Below, piece by piece: positions 1 through 9,212 of a stretch of 64,000 nt of DNA. Origin of the DNA: Sphingomonas sp. KR3-1 (lineage in GTDB: Bacteria > Pseudomonadota > Alphaproteobacteria > Sphingomonadales > Sphingomonadaceae); NCBI RefSeq assembly GCF_040049295.1, contig NZ_JBDZDQ010000001.1, forward strand, positions 806,001 through 870,000, given 5' to 3'. The translations under genes were made by a program, and so were the position numbers. The notes beneath the pieces were generated by a model. That model made no database searches and was not told the origin of the DNA. It worked only from the letters and a program-made list of their open reading frames with translations. Positions within the stretch are counted from its first letter, which is position 1, and each line of letters starts with the position of its first letter.

Positions 1-839
1 GCGTCGCCGAAGCGCGGCTGCTCTACGAGATCGCCAAACGCCAGCCGGTGCTGGCGAGCGAGCTTCAGGATCTGCTGGGACTGGACGCCGGCTATGTCAG
101 CCGCGCGGTCAAGCGGTTCGAGGAGCGCGGCTGGGTCTCGCGCGGCCGCGACCCAAGCGACGCGCGCCAGCGGCCGATCGCGCTGCGGCCCGCCGGCCAG
201 GCGGCGTTCGACGCGCTCGACGACGCGACCCGCGCGCACAATTTGCGCCAGCTCGACTCGCTCGGCCCAGGCGGCGGCGCGCTGCTCGGGCACCATCTCG
301 ATGCCGCGCGCGCGCTGATCGAGGGCGGCAGGGGCGACTGGCACATCCGCACCCTGGCGCCGGGAGACATGGGCGCGATCGCCAGCCGCCAGGCGCGCTT
401 CTATGCCGAGCATTATGGCTGGGAGCGGCCGATGGAGCTGCTGCTCAACGACGTCACCACCGGCTTCCTGCGCGATTTCCAGCCCGGGCGCGAGCAATGC
501 TGGGTGGCCGAGCGCGGCGGCGAGATGCTCGGATCGGTGATGCTCGCCGATGGCGGCGACGGCATCGCCAAGCTGCGCCTGCTGTTCGTGGAGGGCCATG
601 CCCGCGGTCTCGGCATCGGCGACGCGCTGGTCCGCCGCTGCGTCGCATTCGCGCGCGACGCGGGCTATCGCCGGCTCGAGCTGTGGACGCACACGATCCT
701 GACAAGCGCACGGCGCATCTATGCCGCGCAGGGCTTCGAACTAATCGACAGCGCCCTGCATAAGATGTTCGGCGAACCGGTAATGGGCGAGACCTGGTCG
801 CTCGACCTCAGCCGAGATGCACCGCCAGCCACACCGTAG
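1..839 (+). CDS. MarR-type HTH / GNAT acetyltransferase fusion, 5' truncated
   Basis: The gene enters from the left edge; 278 residues are visible, read from base 3. The first ~100 residues form a MarR-like winged helix (LGLDAGYVSRAVKRFEERG is the recognition-helix region, then the wing with RDPSDARQR). From about residue 115 a GNAT domain follows, with the acetyl-CoA loop RGLGIGDALV and the C-terminal signature SARRIYAAQGFEL. Such two-domain proteins are known as predicted regulators that also acetylate; substrate and target are unknown. The GTG at 48 is an internal codon, because the HTH clearly extends upstream. The last 32 bases overlap the convergent cupin gene. Confidence 0.85.
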   Translation, partial: VAEARLLYEIAKRQPVLASELQDLLGLDAGYVSRAVKRFEERGWVSRGRDPSDARQRPIALRPAGQAAFDALDDATRAHNLRQLDSLGPGGGALLGHHLDAARALIEGGRGDWHIRTLAPGDMGAIASRQARFYAEHYGWERPMELLLNDVTTGFLRDFQPGREQCWVAERGGEMLGSVMLADGGDGIAKLRLLFVEGHARGLGIGDALVRRCVAFARDAGYRRLELWTHTILTSARRIYAAQGFELIDSALHKMFGEPVMGETWSLDLSRDAPPATP

Positions 840-1428
840 CACGGTCCTTTGCGGTCCAGGTTACCCAATGCCTCTGGCCCTTCGCGATCAGCAGGTGATC
901 GCCGGGGGCGAGCACGACCTCCGCCGAATCCTCGATCCGGAGGCCCGCCGCGCCCTCGAGCACCACCACCCACTCGTCCCAGTTCTGCAGCATCGGCGTG
1001 TCCGCGGGCGTCGCCTGGCCGCGCGAGACGATGCGTTCGATGCGGATGCCGGGGCGCTCGAGGATTTCGGTGAAGGCCTCGGCGCGTTTCGCGGCGGGAA
1101 GCTTGTTCAGCAGGTTGGCGACCTGGGGCTTGAAGCGTGGCTTGGGTTTGGGTTTCGGGGCGGGCTTCGCTTTGGCCTTGGGGAGCGCCTTTGCCGAGCC
1201 GGCGGACTTGCTCCAGGCATTGCTCGTCGCGCCGCGCAGATAGTCCTCGATCTCCGCTGCGCTGGCGGTGAGGCCCGCCTTGCCGACGCCGAACACCGCG
1301 GCGCCGTCCGCATCGTGCAGCCCGTATCTGCCATAGTCCCCGCCCGGCTTGCGGCGGCGCGAGGCGACGAGCTTGAGGCCGCGGTTGGCGGCCATTTCGC
1401 GGAGGGAGGCGGTGGTGTCGTTGGGCAT
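808..1428 (-). CDS. Cupin-domain protein with N-terminal conserved domain
   Basis: This 206-residue protein starts at the ATG at 1428 (MPNDTTASLRE). An upstream in-frame extension would only translate the intergenic repeat. Residues 1-65 form a small domain of a type often seen in sphingomonads (RGLKLVASRR...YGRYGLHD), and a Lys/Pro/Ala-rich linker follows (about 75-95). The C-terminal ~85 residues are a cupin barrel, with WDEWVVVLEG and then PGDHLLIAKGQRHWV; the His and Glu positions suggest a metal or ligand site. It probably senses or modifies a small molecule. The 3' end overlaps the MarR-GNAT gene convergently. Confidence 0.75.
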   Translation of the reverse strand: MPNDTTASLREMAANRGLKLVASRRRKPGGDYGRYGLHDADGAAVFGVGKAGLTASAAEIEDYLRGATSNAWSKSAGSAKALPKAKAKPAPKPKPKPRFKPQVANLLNKLPAAKRAEAFTEILERPGIRIERIVSRGQATPADTPMLQNWDEWVVVLEGAAGLRIEDSAEVVLAPGDHLLIAKGQRHWVTWTAKDRATVWLAVHLG

Positions 1429-1442
1429 GGTCGATCCTAGAA

Positions 1443-1570
1443 TCCCTCTCCCTCTGGGAGAGGGAGAGAGCCGCGGAGCGGCGGAAGGGTGAGGGTCGAT
1501 AACCACCCTTCACCCTTCCCACCGCCTTCGGCGGCGGGCCCCTTCCCTCTCCCAAAGGGAGAGGGAGAGT
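1443..1570. repeat. Intergenic inverted-repeat element (ccctctccc family)
   Basis: The outer arms ccctctccc / gggagaggg and the internal blocks ggaagggtgaggg / cacccttccc make a long imperfect palindrome between two divergent genes. Closely related copies lie at 47120-47213 and 23915-24069. It could fold into a strong hairpin on either strand. Confidence 0.8.
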
Positions 1571-1594
1571 AGACTCGACGCCTGTCTCGCGCCA

Positions 1595-2737
1595 ATGGCA
1601 ACTCCCATGCCCCGTTTCGAGTTCACCATCCACGCCACCGACGGCAAGGCACGCCTTGGCACGATCGCGATGCAGCGTGGCGAGATCCGCACGCCTGCCT
1701 TCATGCCGGTGGGCACCGCCGCCACCGTGAAGGCGATGAAGCCGGAGGACGTGCGCGCCGCCGGCGCCGACATCCTCCTCGGCAACACCTATCACCTGAT
1801 GCTGCGCCCGGGCGCCGAGCGCGTCGCGCGGCTGGGCGGGCTGCACAAGTTCATGCAGTGGGACCGCCCGATCCTGACCGATTCGGGCGGCTATCAGGTG
1901 ATGAGCCTGGCCGACCTGACGACGCGCAGCGAAGAAGGCGTGGCCTTCAAGTCGCATCTCGACGGCTCGCGCCACATGCTGAGCCCCGAGCGCTCGATCG
2001 AGATCCAGCGGCTGCTCGGCAGCTCGATCACCATGGCGTTCGACGAGCTGGTGCCGACGACCTCGACCCGCGAAGTGCAGGCCGCCGCGATGGAGCGATC
2101 GATGCGCTGGGCGCAGCGCAGCCGCGACGCCTTCTTCGCCGCCGAAGAGCATGCCGAGCACAATGCGATCTTCGGCATCCAGCAGGGCGCGCTCGACGAG
2201 GGGCTGCGCAAGGCCTCGGCCGATGCGCTGCTGGGCGTCGGCTTCGACGGCTATGCCGTGGGCGGGCTCGCGGTGGGCGAAGGCCAGGAAGCGATGTTCG
2301 GCGTGCTCGACTTCGCGCCAGGCCAGCTCGACCCCGCCAAGCCGCGCTACCTGATGGGCGTCGGCAAGCCCGACGACATTGTCGGCGCGGTCGAGCGCGG
2401 CATCGACATGTTCGATTGCGTGCTGCCCACCCGCTCGGGGCGCACCGGCCAGGCCTTCACCCGCACCGGCCCGATCAACATCCGCAACGCCAAGTTCGCC
2501 GAGGACCAGGGCCCGCTCGATCCCGCCTGCCCCTGCCCGGTCTGCGCCAGGTACAGCCGCGCCTATCTCCACCACCTCGTCCGCGCCGGCGAGATACTCG
2601 GTGCGATGCTGATGACCGAGCATAATATCTGGTTCTACCAGGTGCTGATGCAGGACCTGCGCGATGCGATCGGCGAAGGGCGGCTGCCGGCATTCGCGAA
2701 CGGGTTCCGGGCCGCCTATCACGGCGGGCAGGCCTAG
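1595..2737 (+). CDS. tgt: Queuine tRNA-ribosyltransferase
   Basis: This enzyme exchanges guanine-34 of GUN-anticodon tRNAs for preQ1 in queuosine synthesis. The 380-residue length fits the bacterial family. Visible hallmarks are LTDSGGYQ with the proposed general-base/nucleophile Asp96, MFDCVLPTR with Asp274, and the zinc site Cys312, Cys314, Cys317 with His343. The start could be the ATG at 1595 or the one at 1607 (MPRFEF); neither has a strong ribosome-binding site. The later pathway gene queG lies at 29242-30393, so the window encodes two queuosine steps at separate loci. Confidence 0.97.
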   Translation: MATPMPRFEFTIHATDGKARLGTIAMQRGEIRTPAFMPVGTAATVKAMKPEDVRAAGADILLGNTYHLMLRPGAERVARLGGLHKFMQWDRPILTDSGGYQVMSLADLTTRSEEGVAFKSHLDGSRHMLSPERSIEIQRLLGSSITMAFDELVPTTSTREVQAAAMERSMRWAQRSRDAFFAAEEHAEHNAIFGIQQGALDEGLRKASADALLGVGFDGYAVGGLAVGEGQEAMFGVLDFAPGQLDPAKPRYLMGVGKPDDIVGAVERGIDMFDCVLPTRSGRTGQAFTRTGPINIRNAKFAEDQGPLDPACPCPVCARYSRAYLHHLVRAGEILGAMLMTEHNIWFYQVLMQDLRDAIGEGRLPAFANGFRAAYHGGQA

Positions 2738-2753
2738 GCGTTTCAACATCCAG

Positions 2754-2881
2754 ATCCTCCCCCGGAGGGGGAGGGGGACCGCGAAGCGGTGGAGGGGGTT
2801 TGCCGCGAGCGATACCGCCTGCGGCGTTCCCTCTCCACCACCGGCTTCGCCGGCGGTCCCCCTCTCCCTCCGGGAGAGGAT
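2754..2881. repeat. Intergenic inverted-repeat element (ctcccccggaggggg family)
   Basis: Two hairpin-rich halves (cctcccccggagggggagg and ccctctccctccgggagagg) flank a central block with gcgaagcggtggaggg. The arrangement matches the copy at 11738-11884. It sits just after tgt and may terminate its transcript. Confidence 0.75.
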
Positions 2882-2994
2882 AGCGGATGGTGCGCTCTCG
2901 CCGACGTCCGCAGGGTTAAAATTACCTTTACCATCAAGTGTTTCGCCGTGGGACGGGTCGGAATCCAGGGGCGAAGACGCTGCTGAAATCGGCT

Positions 2995-4062
2995 ATGCCG
3001 CACGCGGGCAACAGGTCCGGGTGGGGTTTGCGCGCATTGTTCTGGCGGCGTTTCTCGAAGATGCAGGCGCGGGGTCTGGCGGCGGCAGTGCTCGTCTCGC
3101 TGGTCGGTGCCGGTTTCTCGGCGCAGGCGCTGGGGCCTTCGGTCGCCACGCCCGAGCCCAGGCCGCTCGCGATCGGCTATGAGGCCGAGGACCATTTTCC
3201 CGGCGCCGCCTTCTATTATGCCGTGGACGACGACGCCGCGGTGAGCGCAGGCACGACCGGCACCACCGCGCTGCCCGACCTGCCGATCCCGGCCGATGCG
3301 GTGAGCACCCCGGTCGACGGCTCGATCCAGCCTGCCCAGCCCTTCCACCTCACCGGCAGCGGCACCGACAAGGCACGCGCGCTCCAGTGCCTGACCACCG
3401 CGATCTATTACGAGGCGGCGAACGAGCCGACCGACGGCCAGCGCGCGGTGGCGCAGGTGATCCTCAACCGCGTGCGCCATCCCGCCTTCCCCGCCACGGT
3501 GTGCGGGGTCGTGTTCCAGGGATCGGAGAAGCGCGGCTGCCAGTTCAGCTTCGCCTGTGACGGGGCGATGGCGCGCACGCCGATGCGATCGGCCTGGGAC
3601 CGTGCCGGGCGCGTCGCCGCCGCGGCGCTTTCGGGCCAGGTGTTCGGCGCGGTGGGCGAGGCGACGCACTACCACACCTATGCCGTCACCCCGGCCTGGA
3701 ACCGCAGCCTGGTGATGACCGGCGTGTTCGGCGCGCATTTCTTCCACCGCTGGAAGGGCTGGTGGGGCACCGCCGCCGCCTTCCGCCAGGCCTATCGCGG
3801 CGGCGAGCCGCTGCCCGAGCCGCATGCGCGGATCGACCTGGCGGCGGTGACTGCGGCAACCGCGCTGCCCGAGCCTGCGCTGCCGGGCGCGAAGCCGGTG
3901 GCGCCTGCGCCGCGCAAGGACGTGCAGCCGGCCTATGTGCAGAGCGGCACGCCGATCGGCGCCTATGCCGCGCCGGTGCCCGTGGCCGCCGCTTCTGCCG
4001 CGCCTGTGGAGAATGGGCAGATGCTCGACAAGTGGAAGGACAGCGGCAAGCCGCTGCGCTGA
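2995..4062 (+). CDS. SleB-type cell wall hydrolase, exported
   Basis: This predicted peptidoglycan hydrolase belongs to the SleB/CwlJ (Hydrolase_2) family. After a basic N-terminus and a hydrophobic segment (about residues 22-45), a Pro/Thr-rich stretch leads to the catalytic domain at about 130-260. That domain carries AIYYEAANEP with the expected catalytic Glu, then QRAVAQVILNRVRHPAFP and YHTYAVTPAWNR. The tail is Ala/Pro-rich and probably flexible. Starts are uncertain: GTG 2938, ATG 2995 or ATG 3061 (which gives a compact signal peptide). I use 2995 as the longest ATG form (355 residues). It stands alone, with terminator-like hairpins after it. Confidence 0.85.
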   Translation: MPHAGNRSGWGLRALFWRRFSKMQARGLAAAVLVSLVGAGFSAQALGPSVATPEPRPLAIGYEAEDHFPGAAFYYAVDDDAAVSAGTTGTTALPDLPIPADAVSTPVDGSIQPAQPFHLTGSGTDKARALQCLTTAIYYEAANEPTDGQRAVAQVILNRVRHPAFPATVCGVVFQGSEKRGCQFSFACDGAMARTPMRSAWDRAGRVAAAALSGQVFGAVGEATHYHTYAVTPAWNRSLVMTGVFGAHFFHRWKGWWGTAAAFRQAYRGGEPLPEPHARIDLAAVTAATALPEPALPGAKPVAPAPRKDVQPAYVQSGTPIGAYAAPVPVAAASAAPVENGQMLDKWKDSGKPLR

Positions 4063-4072
4063 GGGGGTTGTA

Positions 4073-4155
4073 CTTGTTCCCCGGCGAAGGCCGGGGAACA
4101 AGCGAGGAAACACGGCTCCCAACGCCAACGGGCCCCGCCTTGCGGCGGAGCCCGT
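4073..4155 (+). terminator. Tandem hairpins after the cell wall hydrolase gene
   Basis: The first is a perfect 13-bp stem at 4073-4102 (arms cttgttccccggc). The second is an imperfect stem at 4128-4155 (acgggc...gcccgt) followed by ccttttgg. Together they separate two convergent genes. On the opposite strand, aggggatcccct before ttta at about 4180-4195 may serve the leftward gene. Confidence 0.55.
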
Positions 4156-4201
4156 CCTTTTGGGGTTCCCCTCCAGGGGGTAAAAGGGGATCCCCTGGCC
4201 T

Positions 4202-4558
4202 TTACCAGCGATGCTCGCGATCGTGCTTCTGGTAGTTGATCCGCGCCGACAGCGCATCGAAGCGGCGATCGAGGTCGCGGCGCTCGGCGAGGGTCAGGCC
4301 CGGGCGCGAGCGGCGATACTGGGCCTCGAGCCGGTTCAGGTTGGCGAACTCGCCGCGCAGCCGGGCGGCCTCGCTGCGGCTCAGCTGGCCCGAGCGGATG
4401 CCCTGGTTGATGCGCATCTCGAGGTTCGCCTGGCGGGCGTTGATCGACTGCCAGCTCTGATAGGCGGGCGCCGGGTGCGGCGCGGCCATCGCGGCGGTCA
4501 TCGGAACGGCCGAAGCGGCGATGCCGAGACCGGCGAGCATCAGGGTGAACTTCTTCAT
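4202..4558 (-). CDS. Small periplasmic protein, unknown function
   Basis: This is a 118-residue secreted protein. The ATG at 4558 is 7 bases after an AGGAG ribosome-binding site; the adjacent ATG at 4561 is only 4 bases away, so 4558 is preferred. A signal peptide (MKKFTLMLAGLGIAASAVPM) ends near AMAAPHP. The mature part is mostly charged helix with many Arg and Glu (SGQLSRSEAARLRGEF, LTLAERRDLDRRFDALS), which looks like a short coiled coil. I recognise no catalytic motif. It may be an envelope stress or structural protein. Confidence 0.7.
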   Translation of the reverse strand: MKKFTLMLAGLGIAASAVPMTAAMAAPHPAPAYQSWQSINARQANLEMRINQGIRSGQLSRSEAARLRGEFANLNRLEAQYRRSRPGLTLAERRDLDRRFDALSARINYQKHDREHRW

Positions 4559-4789
4559 CATGTCTCTCCTCTTACGAAACACGGCCACCGGAGCGGCCTG
4601 AACCCCGTTATGGGGAGCCGCTGTCGCAGCCTTGTCCCCATCGCCGGGCTTTTGTGTCGCAAGCTGTCGTCGGGCCAAAAGGTTCGTTCATCTTCGGGGA
4701 ACCGAGTCCGGCGCGCGGCGACCCGATGGTCCGCGTTGACGCCGGGCGAACTTGCGATAGGCTGCAGGTCTTCCGGGGGGAATCGCCAC

Positions 4790-5605
4790 ATGCCGTATCG
4801 CCACGCCCATTGGGTCCTGCTTGCCCTGTTCCCGCTCGCCGCGCTCGCCTTCTGGCCGGGCTATCTGGCGACGATTTCGACCGCGCCGGTGCAGCTGCAC
4901 ATGCACGGCATCACCGCGACCCTGTGGCTGATGCTGCTCGTCGCCCAGAGCTGGAGCATCCATGCCGGGCGCAACGCGCTGCACCGGACGCTGGGCGCGG
5001 CGAGCCTGATATTGTTCCCGCTGTTCCTCGCCGGCGGTGCCGGCGTGTTCCTCAGCATGGCGCGGGGCTTTGCCCAGGCCACCTCGCCCTTCAATGTCGT
5101 CTATGCGCCGCGGCTTGCGCTGATCGACCTGGTCTCGGTCGTCAGCTTCGCGCTGTTCTATTACGAGGCGCTGCGCCAGCGGCGGAAGGTACAGCTGCAT
5201 GCGCGCTACATGCTGGCGACGGTGATCTTCCTGCTGCCGCCGATCCTCGGCCGGATCGCGCCGCTGGTGCCGGGGCTGGGCGTGCACGGGCCGGCGGAGT
5301 TCGGCAAGCTCGCGCTCGACTTCCAGCTCGCCGACGCGCTGACCGCGCTGATCGCGCTCGGCCTGGCGTTCACCAGCGGACGGCATGGCCGGCCCTTCTT
5401 CCTCGCCGGCGCCGCGGTGCTGCTCGCCTCGCTGCTGTTCGAGTTCCTGGGGCCGCTGGCGGCGTGGAAGGCGCTGTTCGCCCAGTTCGCCGCGGTGCCG
5501 CCGCTTCCCTTCGCGCTGGCGGCGGGGGTGGCCGGCGCGGGGATCGCCTATGCCGGCTGGATCGCCGGGCGGCGGCCGGGGATGCGCGAGGCGGTGGCCG
5601 CCTAG
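4790..5605 (+). CDS. Multi-pass membrane protein, unknown function
   Basis: This 271-residue hydrophobic protein has about 7-8 predicted membrane segments. The ATG at 4790 follows a purine-rich ccgggggga. The first segment is ALFPLAALAFWPGYLA. A HGITATLWLMLLVAQSW segment and ...NALHRTLG follow, a pattern of spaced His residues in helices that recalls heme-binding membrane proteins, although I cannot assign a family. It overlaps recN convergently by 4 bases. Confidence 0.75.
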   Translation: MPYRHAHWVLLALFPLAALAFWPGYLATISTAPVQLHMHGITATLWLMLLVAQSWSIHAGRNALHRTLGAASLILFPLFLAGGAGVFLSMARGFAQATSPFNVVYAPRLALIDLVSVVSFALFYYEALRQRRKVQLHARYMLATVIFLLPPILGRIAPLVPGLGVHGPAEFGKLALDFQLADALTALIALGLAFTSGRHGRPFFLAGAAVLLASLLFEFLGPLAAWKALFAQFAAVPPLPFALAAGVAGAGIAYAGWIAGRRPGMREAVAA

Positions 5606-7263
5606 GCGGCGATCAGCCGCGCGGCCTGGGCGCGGGCCTCGTCGGTGATCTCGGCGCCCGAGAGCATGCGGGCGATCTCCTCGCGGCGCTGGGCGGGGTC
5701 GAGCGGGGTGACGCCGGTGCGGGTGACGGTCCCGTCATGGCTCTTGGCGATCAGCAAATGGCGGGCGCCGCGCGCCGCGACCTGCGGACTGTGCGTCACC
5801 ACCAGCACCTGCGCGCTGTCCGCCAGCCGGGCGAGGCGCTCGCCGATGGCACTGGCGACGGCGCCGCCGACGCCGCGGTCGATCTCGTCGAAGATCAGGG
5901 TGCGGGCGCCGCCTTCCTCGGCCAGCGCCACCTTCATCGCCAGGATGAAGCGCGACAGCTCGCCGCCCGAGGCGATCTTGACCAGGGGCGCGAACGGCGC
6001 GCCGGGGTTGGTCGACACTTCGAACTCGACCCGGTCCATGCCGAAGCTCGACCAGTTGGCCTGGTCCTGCGGATCGACGACGGTGCGGAAGCGCGCGGCG
6101 TCGAGCTTGAGCGGCTTCAATTCGGTGGCGACCGCGGCATCGAGCCGGGCGGCGGCCATGGCGCGACTGGCGGAGAGCGTCTTCGCCGCCTCGGCATAGG
6201 CGCGGTGGGTCTCGCCGACGGCCTTTTCGAGCCGGGCGATCCCTGCCCCGCCGCTATGGACGCGCTCGAGCTTGGCGGACAATTCTTCGAGCAGGCCCGG
6301 CAGATCGTCGGGCTGGACGCGGTGCTTGCGGGCGAGGCCGCGCAGCTCGAACAGCCGGGCCTCGTCGGCCTCCAGCGCATTGGGATCGAAGGCGAGCGCC
6401 TCGGCGGCCTGGTCGACCCGGTCCTGCGCTTCGGCCGCCTCGGTGATCGCGCGGTCGATTGCCGCCAGCGCCTCGGCCAGCGCTTCGTGATCCTCGGCAA
6501 CGCGTTCGAGCACCCGCGCCGCCTGGCGCAGTTGGCTCAGCCCGCCATCGGAGCCGTCGAGCAGCTCGGCGATGCCCTGCAGCTCGCCGGCGATCTTCTC
6601 GCCCCGCTGCATCGAGGCGCGGCGCTCGGCGAGGGTTTCCTCCTCGCCTGCCTCAGGCGCCAGCGCGCGCAGCTCGGCGACGGCGTGCTCGAGCCATTCG
6701 CGGTCGCGCTCGGCGACGTCCTGCTCGGCGCGCGCCACCGCCAGCGCCGCCTCGGCATCGCGCCACGCCTTGTGCGCGATCGCCACCGGACCGGCATCGC
6801 AGCGGCCGAACGCGTCGAGCAAGGCCCGGTGCCCGCGGGGATTGAGCATGCCGCGATCGTCATGCTGGCCGTGGATCTCGACGAGGTGCGGCGCCAGCTC
6901 GCGCAGCAGCCCCGCCGAGGCGGGCTGGTCATTGAGGAAGGCGCGGCTGCCGCCATCGGCCTTGACGATGCGGCGGACGATCAGCGGCTCGCCCGGCTCG
7001 AGCTCGAGCCCGTTCTGGGCGAAGAGATTGGCGATCTCGCCGTCCCGCGCCGGCGTCTCGAAGCTGGCGGTGACCACCGCCTGCGCCGCACCCTGGCGGA
7101 CCAGCCCGGTCTCGCCGCGCGCGCCGAGCGCCAGGCCCAGCGCATCGAGCAGGATCGACTTGCCCGCCCCGGTCTCGCCGGTGAGCACGCCGAGGCCGGC
7201 GCCGAACTCGAGGTCCAGCGCTTCGATCAGCACCACGTCGCGAATGGCCAGCGCGGTCAACAT
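5602..7263 (-). CDS. recN: DNA repair protein RecN
   Basis: This SMC-like ATPase acts at double-strand breaks. The 553-residue length is typical. The N-terminal head carries Walker A GETGAGKS (about residue 30). The C-terminal head carries the signature SGGELSRFILAMK and Walker B TLIFDEIDRGVGG, and the middle is a long coiled coil rich in Ala, Glu and Arg. It lies 47 bases downstream of bamD on the same strand, the usual alphaproteobacterial pairing. The GC-rich antisense strand also reads open but resembles no protein. Confidence 0.97.
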   Translation of the reverse strand: MLTALAIRDVVLIEALDLEFGAGLGVLTGETGAGKSILLDALGLALGARGETGLVRQGAAQAVVTASFETPARDGEIANLFAQNGLELEPGEPLIVRRIVKADGGSRAFLNDQPASAGLLRELAPHLVEIHGQHDDRGMLNPRGHRALLDAFGRCDAGPVAIAHKAWRDAEAALAVARAEQDVAERDREWLEHAVAELRALAPEAGEEETLAERRASMQRGEKIAGELQGIAELLDGSDGGLSQLRQAARVLERVAEDHEALAEALAAIDRAITEAAEAQDRVDQAAEALAFDPNALEADEARLFELRGLARKHRVQPDDLPGLLEELSAKLERVHSGGAGIARLEKAVGETHRAYAEAAKTLSASRAMAAARLDAAVATELKPLKLDAARFRTVVDPQDQANWSSFGMDRVEFEVSTNPGAPFAPLVKIASGGELSRFILAMKVALAEEGGARTLIFDEIDRGVGGAVASAIGERLARLADSAQVLVVTHSPQVAARGARHLLIAKSHDGTVTRTGVTPLDPAQRREEIARMLSGAEITDEARAQAARLIAA

Positions 7264-7310
7264 GCGCAGCCCCTATCGCAGGAACTTAACGGGAACGAAA
7301 GCCCCGAGCA

Positions 7311-8129
7311 TCAGCTCGCGGGCTTGGTCGCCGCTGCCTCGGCCTGCTTCACCTTGCCCTGGTTCGCCTGCATCAGCTTGTAGGCATGCGCATACCAGTC
7401 GGTGCCCGGATAGTTGGCGCCGAGCACTGCGGCGGCCTTGTTCGCTTCCTCGGGCATGCCGAGCGCGAGATAGCTCTCGGTCAGGCGCATCAGCGCCTCG
7501 GGCACGTGCGTGGTCATCTGATACTGATCGACCACGGTGCGGAAGCGCATCGTCGCCGCCAGCCACATGCCGCGCGTCTCGTAGAAGCGGCCGATCTCCA
7601 TTTCCTTGCCGCCCAGATGGTCGCGGACAAGGTCGATCTTGAGGCGCGCATCGGCGGCGTATTTGGTGTTCGGATAGCGGCGGGTGAGCTCGCCCAGCGA
7701 ATCGAGCGCCTGCTGCGTGATCTTCTGGTCGCGCTGCACGTCGCTGATCTGCTCGTAATAGCACAGGCCGATCAGATAATAGGCATAGGCCGCGTCGCGG
7801 TTGCCCGGGTGCACGGCGAGGAAGCGCTGCGCCGAGGAAATGGACTCGGTGTAGTCCTTGTTCAGATAATAGCTGAACGCGCCCATCAGCTGCGCGCGGC
7901 GGGCCCAGACCGAATAGGGGTGCTGGCGCTCGACTTCGTCGAACAGCGCGGCGGCCAGCTTGTACTGATGCTGGTCGAGCTTCAGCTTGGCAGTGGAATA
8001 GAGCGTGCCGACGTCGCGCGCGACATAGGGAAGATCCTTGCCGCCGCCCTTCTTGGCGCAGCCGGCCATCGAAAGTGCCAGAACCGGGAGAAGGGCGAGC
8101 GCTAGGGCGCGGGTCGTGGGTGTACGCAT
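7311..8129 (-). CDS. bamD: Outer membrane assembly lipoprotein BamD
   Basis: This subunit of the BAM complex inserts beta-barrel proteins into the outer membrane. The protein is 272 residues. The signal peptide ends in SMAGC, with lipidated Cys24. Five TPR-like repeats follow (for example AAALFDEVERQHPYSVWARR and SLGELTRRYPNTKYAADARL), with the conserved YYLIGLCYYEQI. It is likely cotranscribed with recN. No clear Shine-Dalgarno precedes the ATG, so translation may depend on a short leader. Confidence 0.95.
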   Translation of the reverse strand: MRTPTTRALALALLPVLALSMAGCAKKGGGKDLPYVARDVGTLYSTAKLKLDQHQYKLAAALFDEVERQHPYSVWARRAQLMGAFSYYLNKDYTESISSAQRFLAVHPGNRDAAYAYYLIGLCYYEQISDVQRDQKITQQALDSLGELTRRYPNTKYAADARLKIDLVRDHLGGKEMEIGRFYETRGMWLAATMRFRTVVDQYQMTTHVPEALMRLTESYLALGMPEEANKAAAVLGANYPGTDWYAHAYKLMQANQGKVKQAEAAATKPAS

Positions 8130-8285
8130 GGACGGGGGTCTTAGACCGGTCCGGTGGCGTCAAACAATCCTTTTCGCGGCCTCTTTGTGTCAGAGCCGCA
8201 CGCGCCATAAAAGCCGCGCTATGGCGGGAGCCGAGACAGGCTCCGGGCGTTGCGCTAACGAACCTGCAAACCGGAGGGAAATCGA

Positions 8286-9110
8286 GTGACCGCAACGCTG
8301 TTGGCAACCCATCGTGTCGAAAAGCCCTGGGGCCGCCACAAGCTGTGGCCCGGCTTCCCCGATCCCGCCGCGGACGGCGAGCCGGTGGGCGAAGTGTGGT
8401 TCCAGACGCCGGGCAACGCCGCGCCCGACCTGCTGATCAAATATCTGTTCACCAGCGAGAAGCTGTCGGTGCAGGTCCACCCCAATGACGAGCAGGCGCA
8501 TGCCGCCGGGCTGCCGCGCGGCAAGGACGAATGCTGGGTGATCCTCGACGCCGAGCCCGATTCGACGATCGCGCTCGGCACCAAGGCGCCGGTCGACCGC
8601 GAGACGCTGAAGCAGGCCGCGCTCGACGGCTCGATCGAGGACCTGCTCGACTGGAAGCCGGTGAAGGCCGGCGACTTCTTCTATTCGGGATCGGGCACGA
8701 TCCACGCGATCGGCGCGGGGATCACGCTGGTCGAGGTGCAGCAGAACAGCGAGACCACCTATCGGCTCTATGACTATGGCCGGCCGCGCGAGCTGCACCT
8801 CGATGCCGGCATCGCGGTTGCCGAGCCGGTGCCGTACGCGCCCAACCCGATGCCCGGCCGCGTCGCCGACGACCGTGTGATCCTGGTCGAAGGCCCCAAG
8901 TTCGTGCTCGAGCGCTGGGCGGGCGGGCGCCGCACGCTCAGCCTCCCCGCCGGCGTCACCGGCTGGCTGATCCCGCTGCGCGGCGAAGGCGTGGTCGACG
9001 GCACCGCGTTCCGCGCCGGCGAATGCGTGACGATCGAGGGCAGCGCGGACCTGCATGCCGAGGCGGGCAGCGACCTGCTCTTCGCCTATCCGGGCACTAC
9101 GCGGATCTGA
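8286..9110 (+). CDS. manA: Mannose-6-phosphate isomerase, class I
   Basis: It interconverts mannose-6-phosphate and fructose-6-phosphate, feeding GDP-mannose for polysaccharide and glycan synthesis. The 274-residue protein starts at GTG 8286, after a good GGAGGG site. Zinc ligands are visible: QVHPND (Gln and His), KDECWVIL (Glu) and SGTIHAIG (His). The catalytic-site region VQQNSETTYRLYDYGR is intact. It is a compact form without the long C-terminal domain of enteric ManA. It is divergent from bamD, with no pathway neighbour. Confidence 0.93.
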   Translation: MTATLLATHRVEKPWGRHKLWPGFPDPAADGEPVGEVWFQTPGNAAPDLLIKYLFTSEKLSVQVHPNDEQAHAAGLPRGKDECWVILDAEPDSTIALGTKAPVDRETLKQAALDGSIEDLLDWKPVKAGDFFYSGSGTIHAIGAGITLVEVQQNSETTYRLYDYGRPRELHLDAGIAVAEPVPYAPNPMPGRVADDRVILVEGPKFVLERWAGGRRTLSLPAGVTGWLIPLRGEGVVDGTAFRAGECVTIEGSADLHAEAGSDLLFAYPGTTRI

Positions 9111-9212
9111 CGTATGGCTCGGATATGAACCGGAGGTAGTTTTCCGTTCACGCAACTTCGCGCCGCTTCGGCACGTTGACCGGGTGGGGAAAACAAGAAA
9201 CGGAGAGACTCC

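Noticed and set aside
719..2749. A 676-codon open frame antisense to tgt and the cupin gene
   Set aside because: The tgt strand carries all catalytic and zinc residues; the antisense product has no recognisable fold and runs through a repeat.
4654..7383. A 909-codon open frame antisense to recN
   Set aside because: Arg/Ala/Gly-rich sequence without domains, created by GC-rich codon bias; recN on the other strand has complete ATPase motifs.
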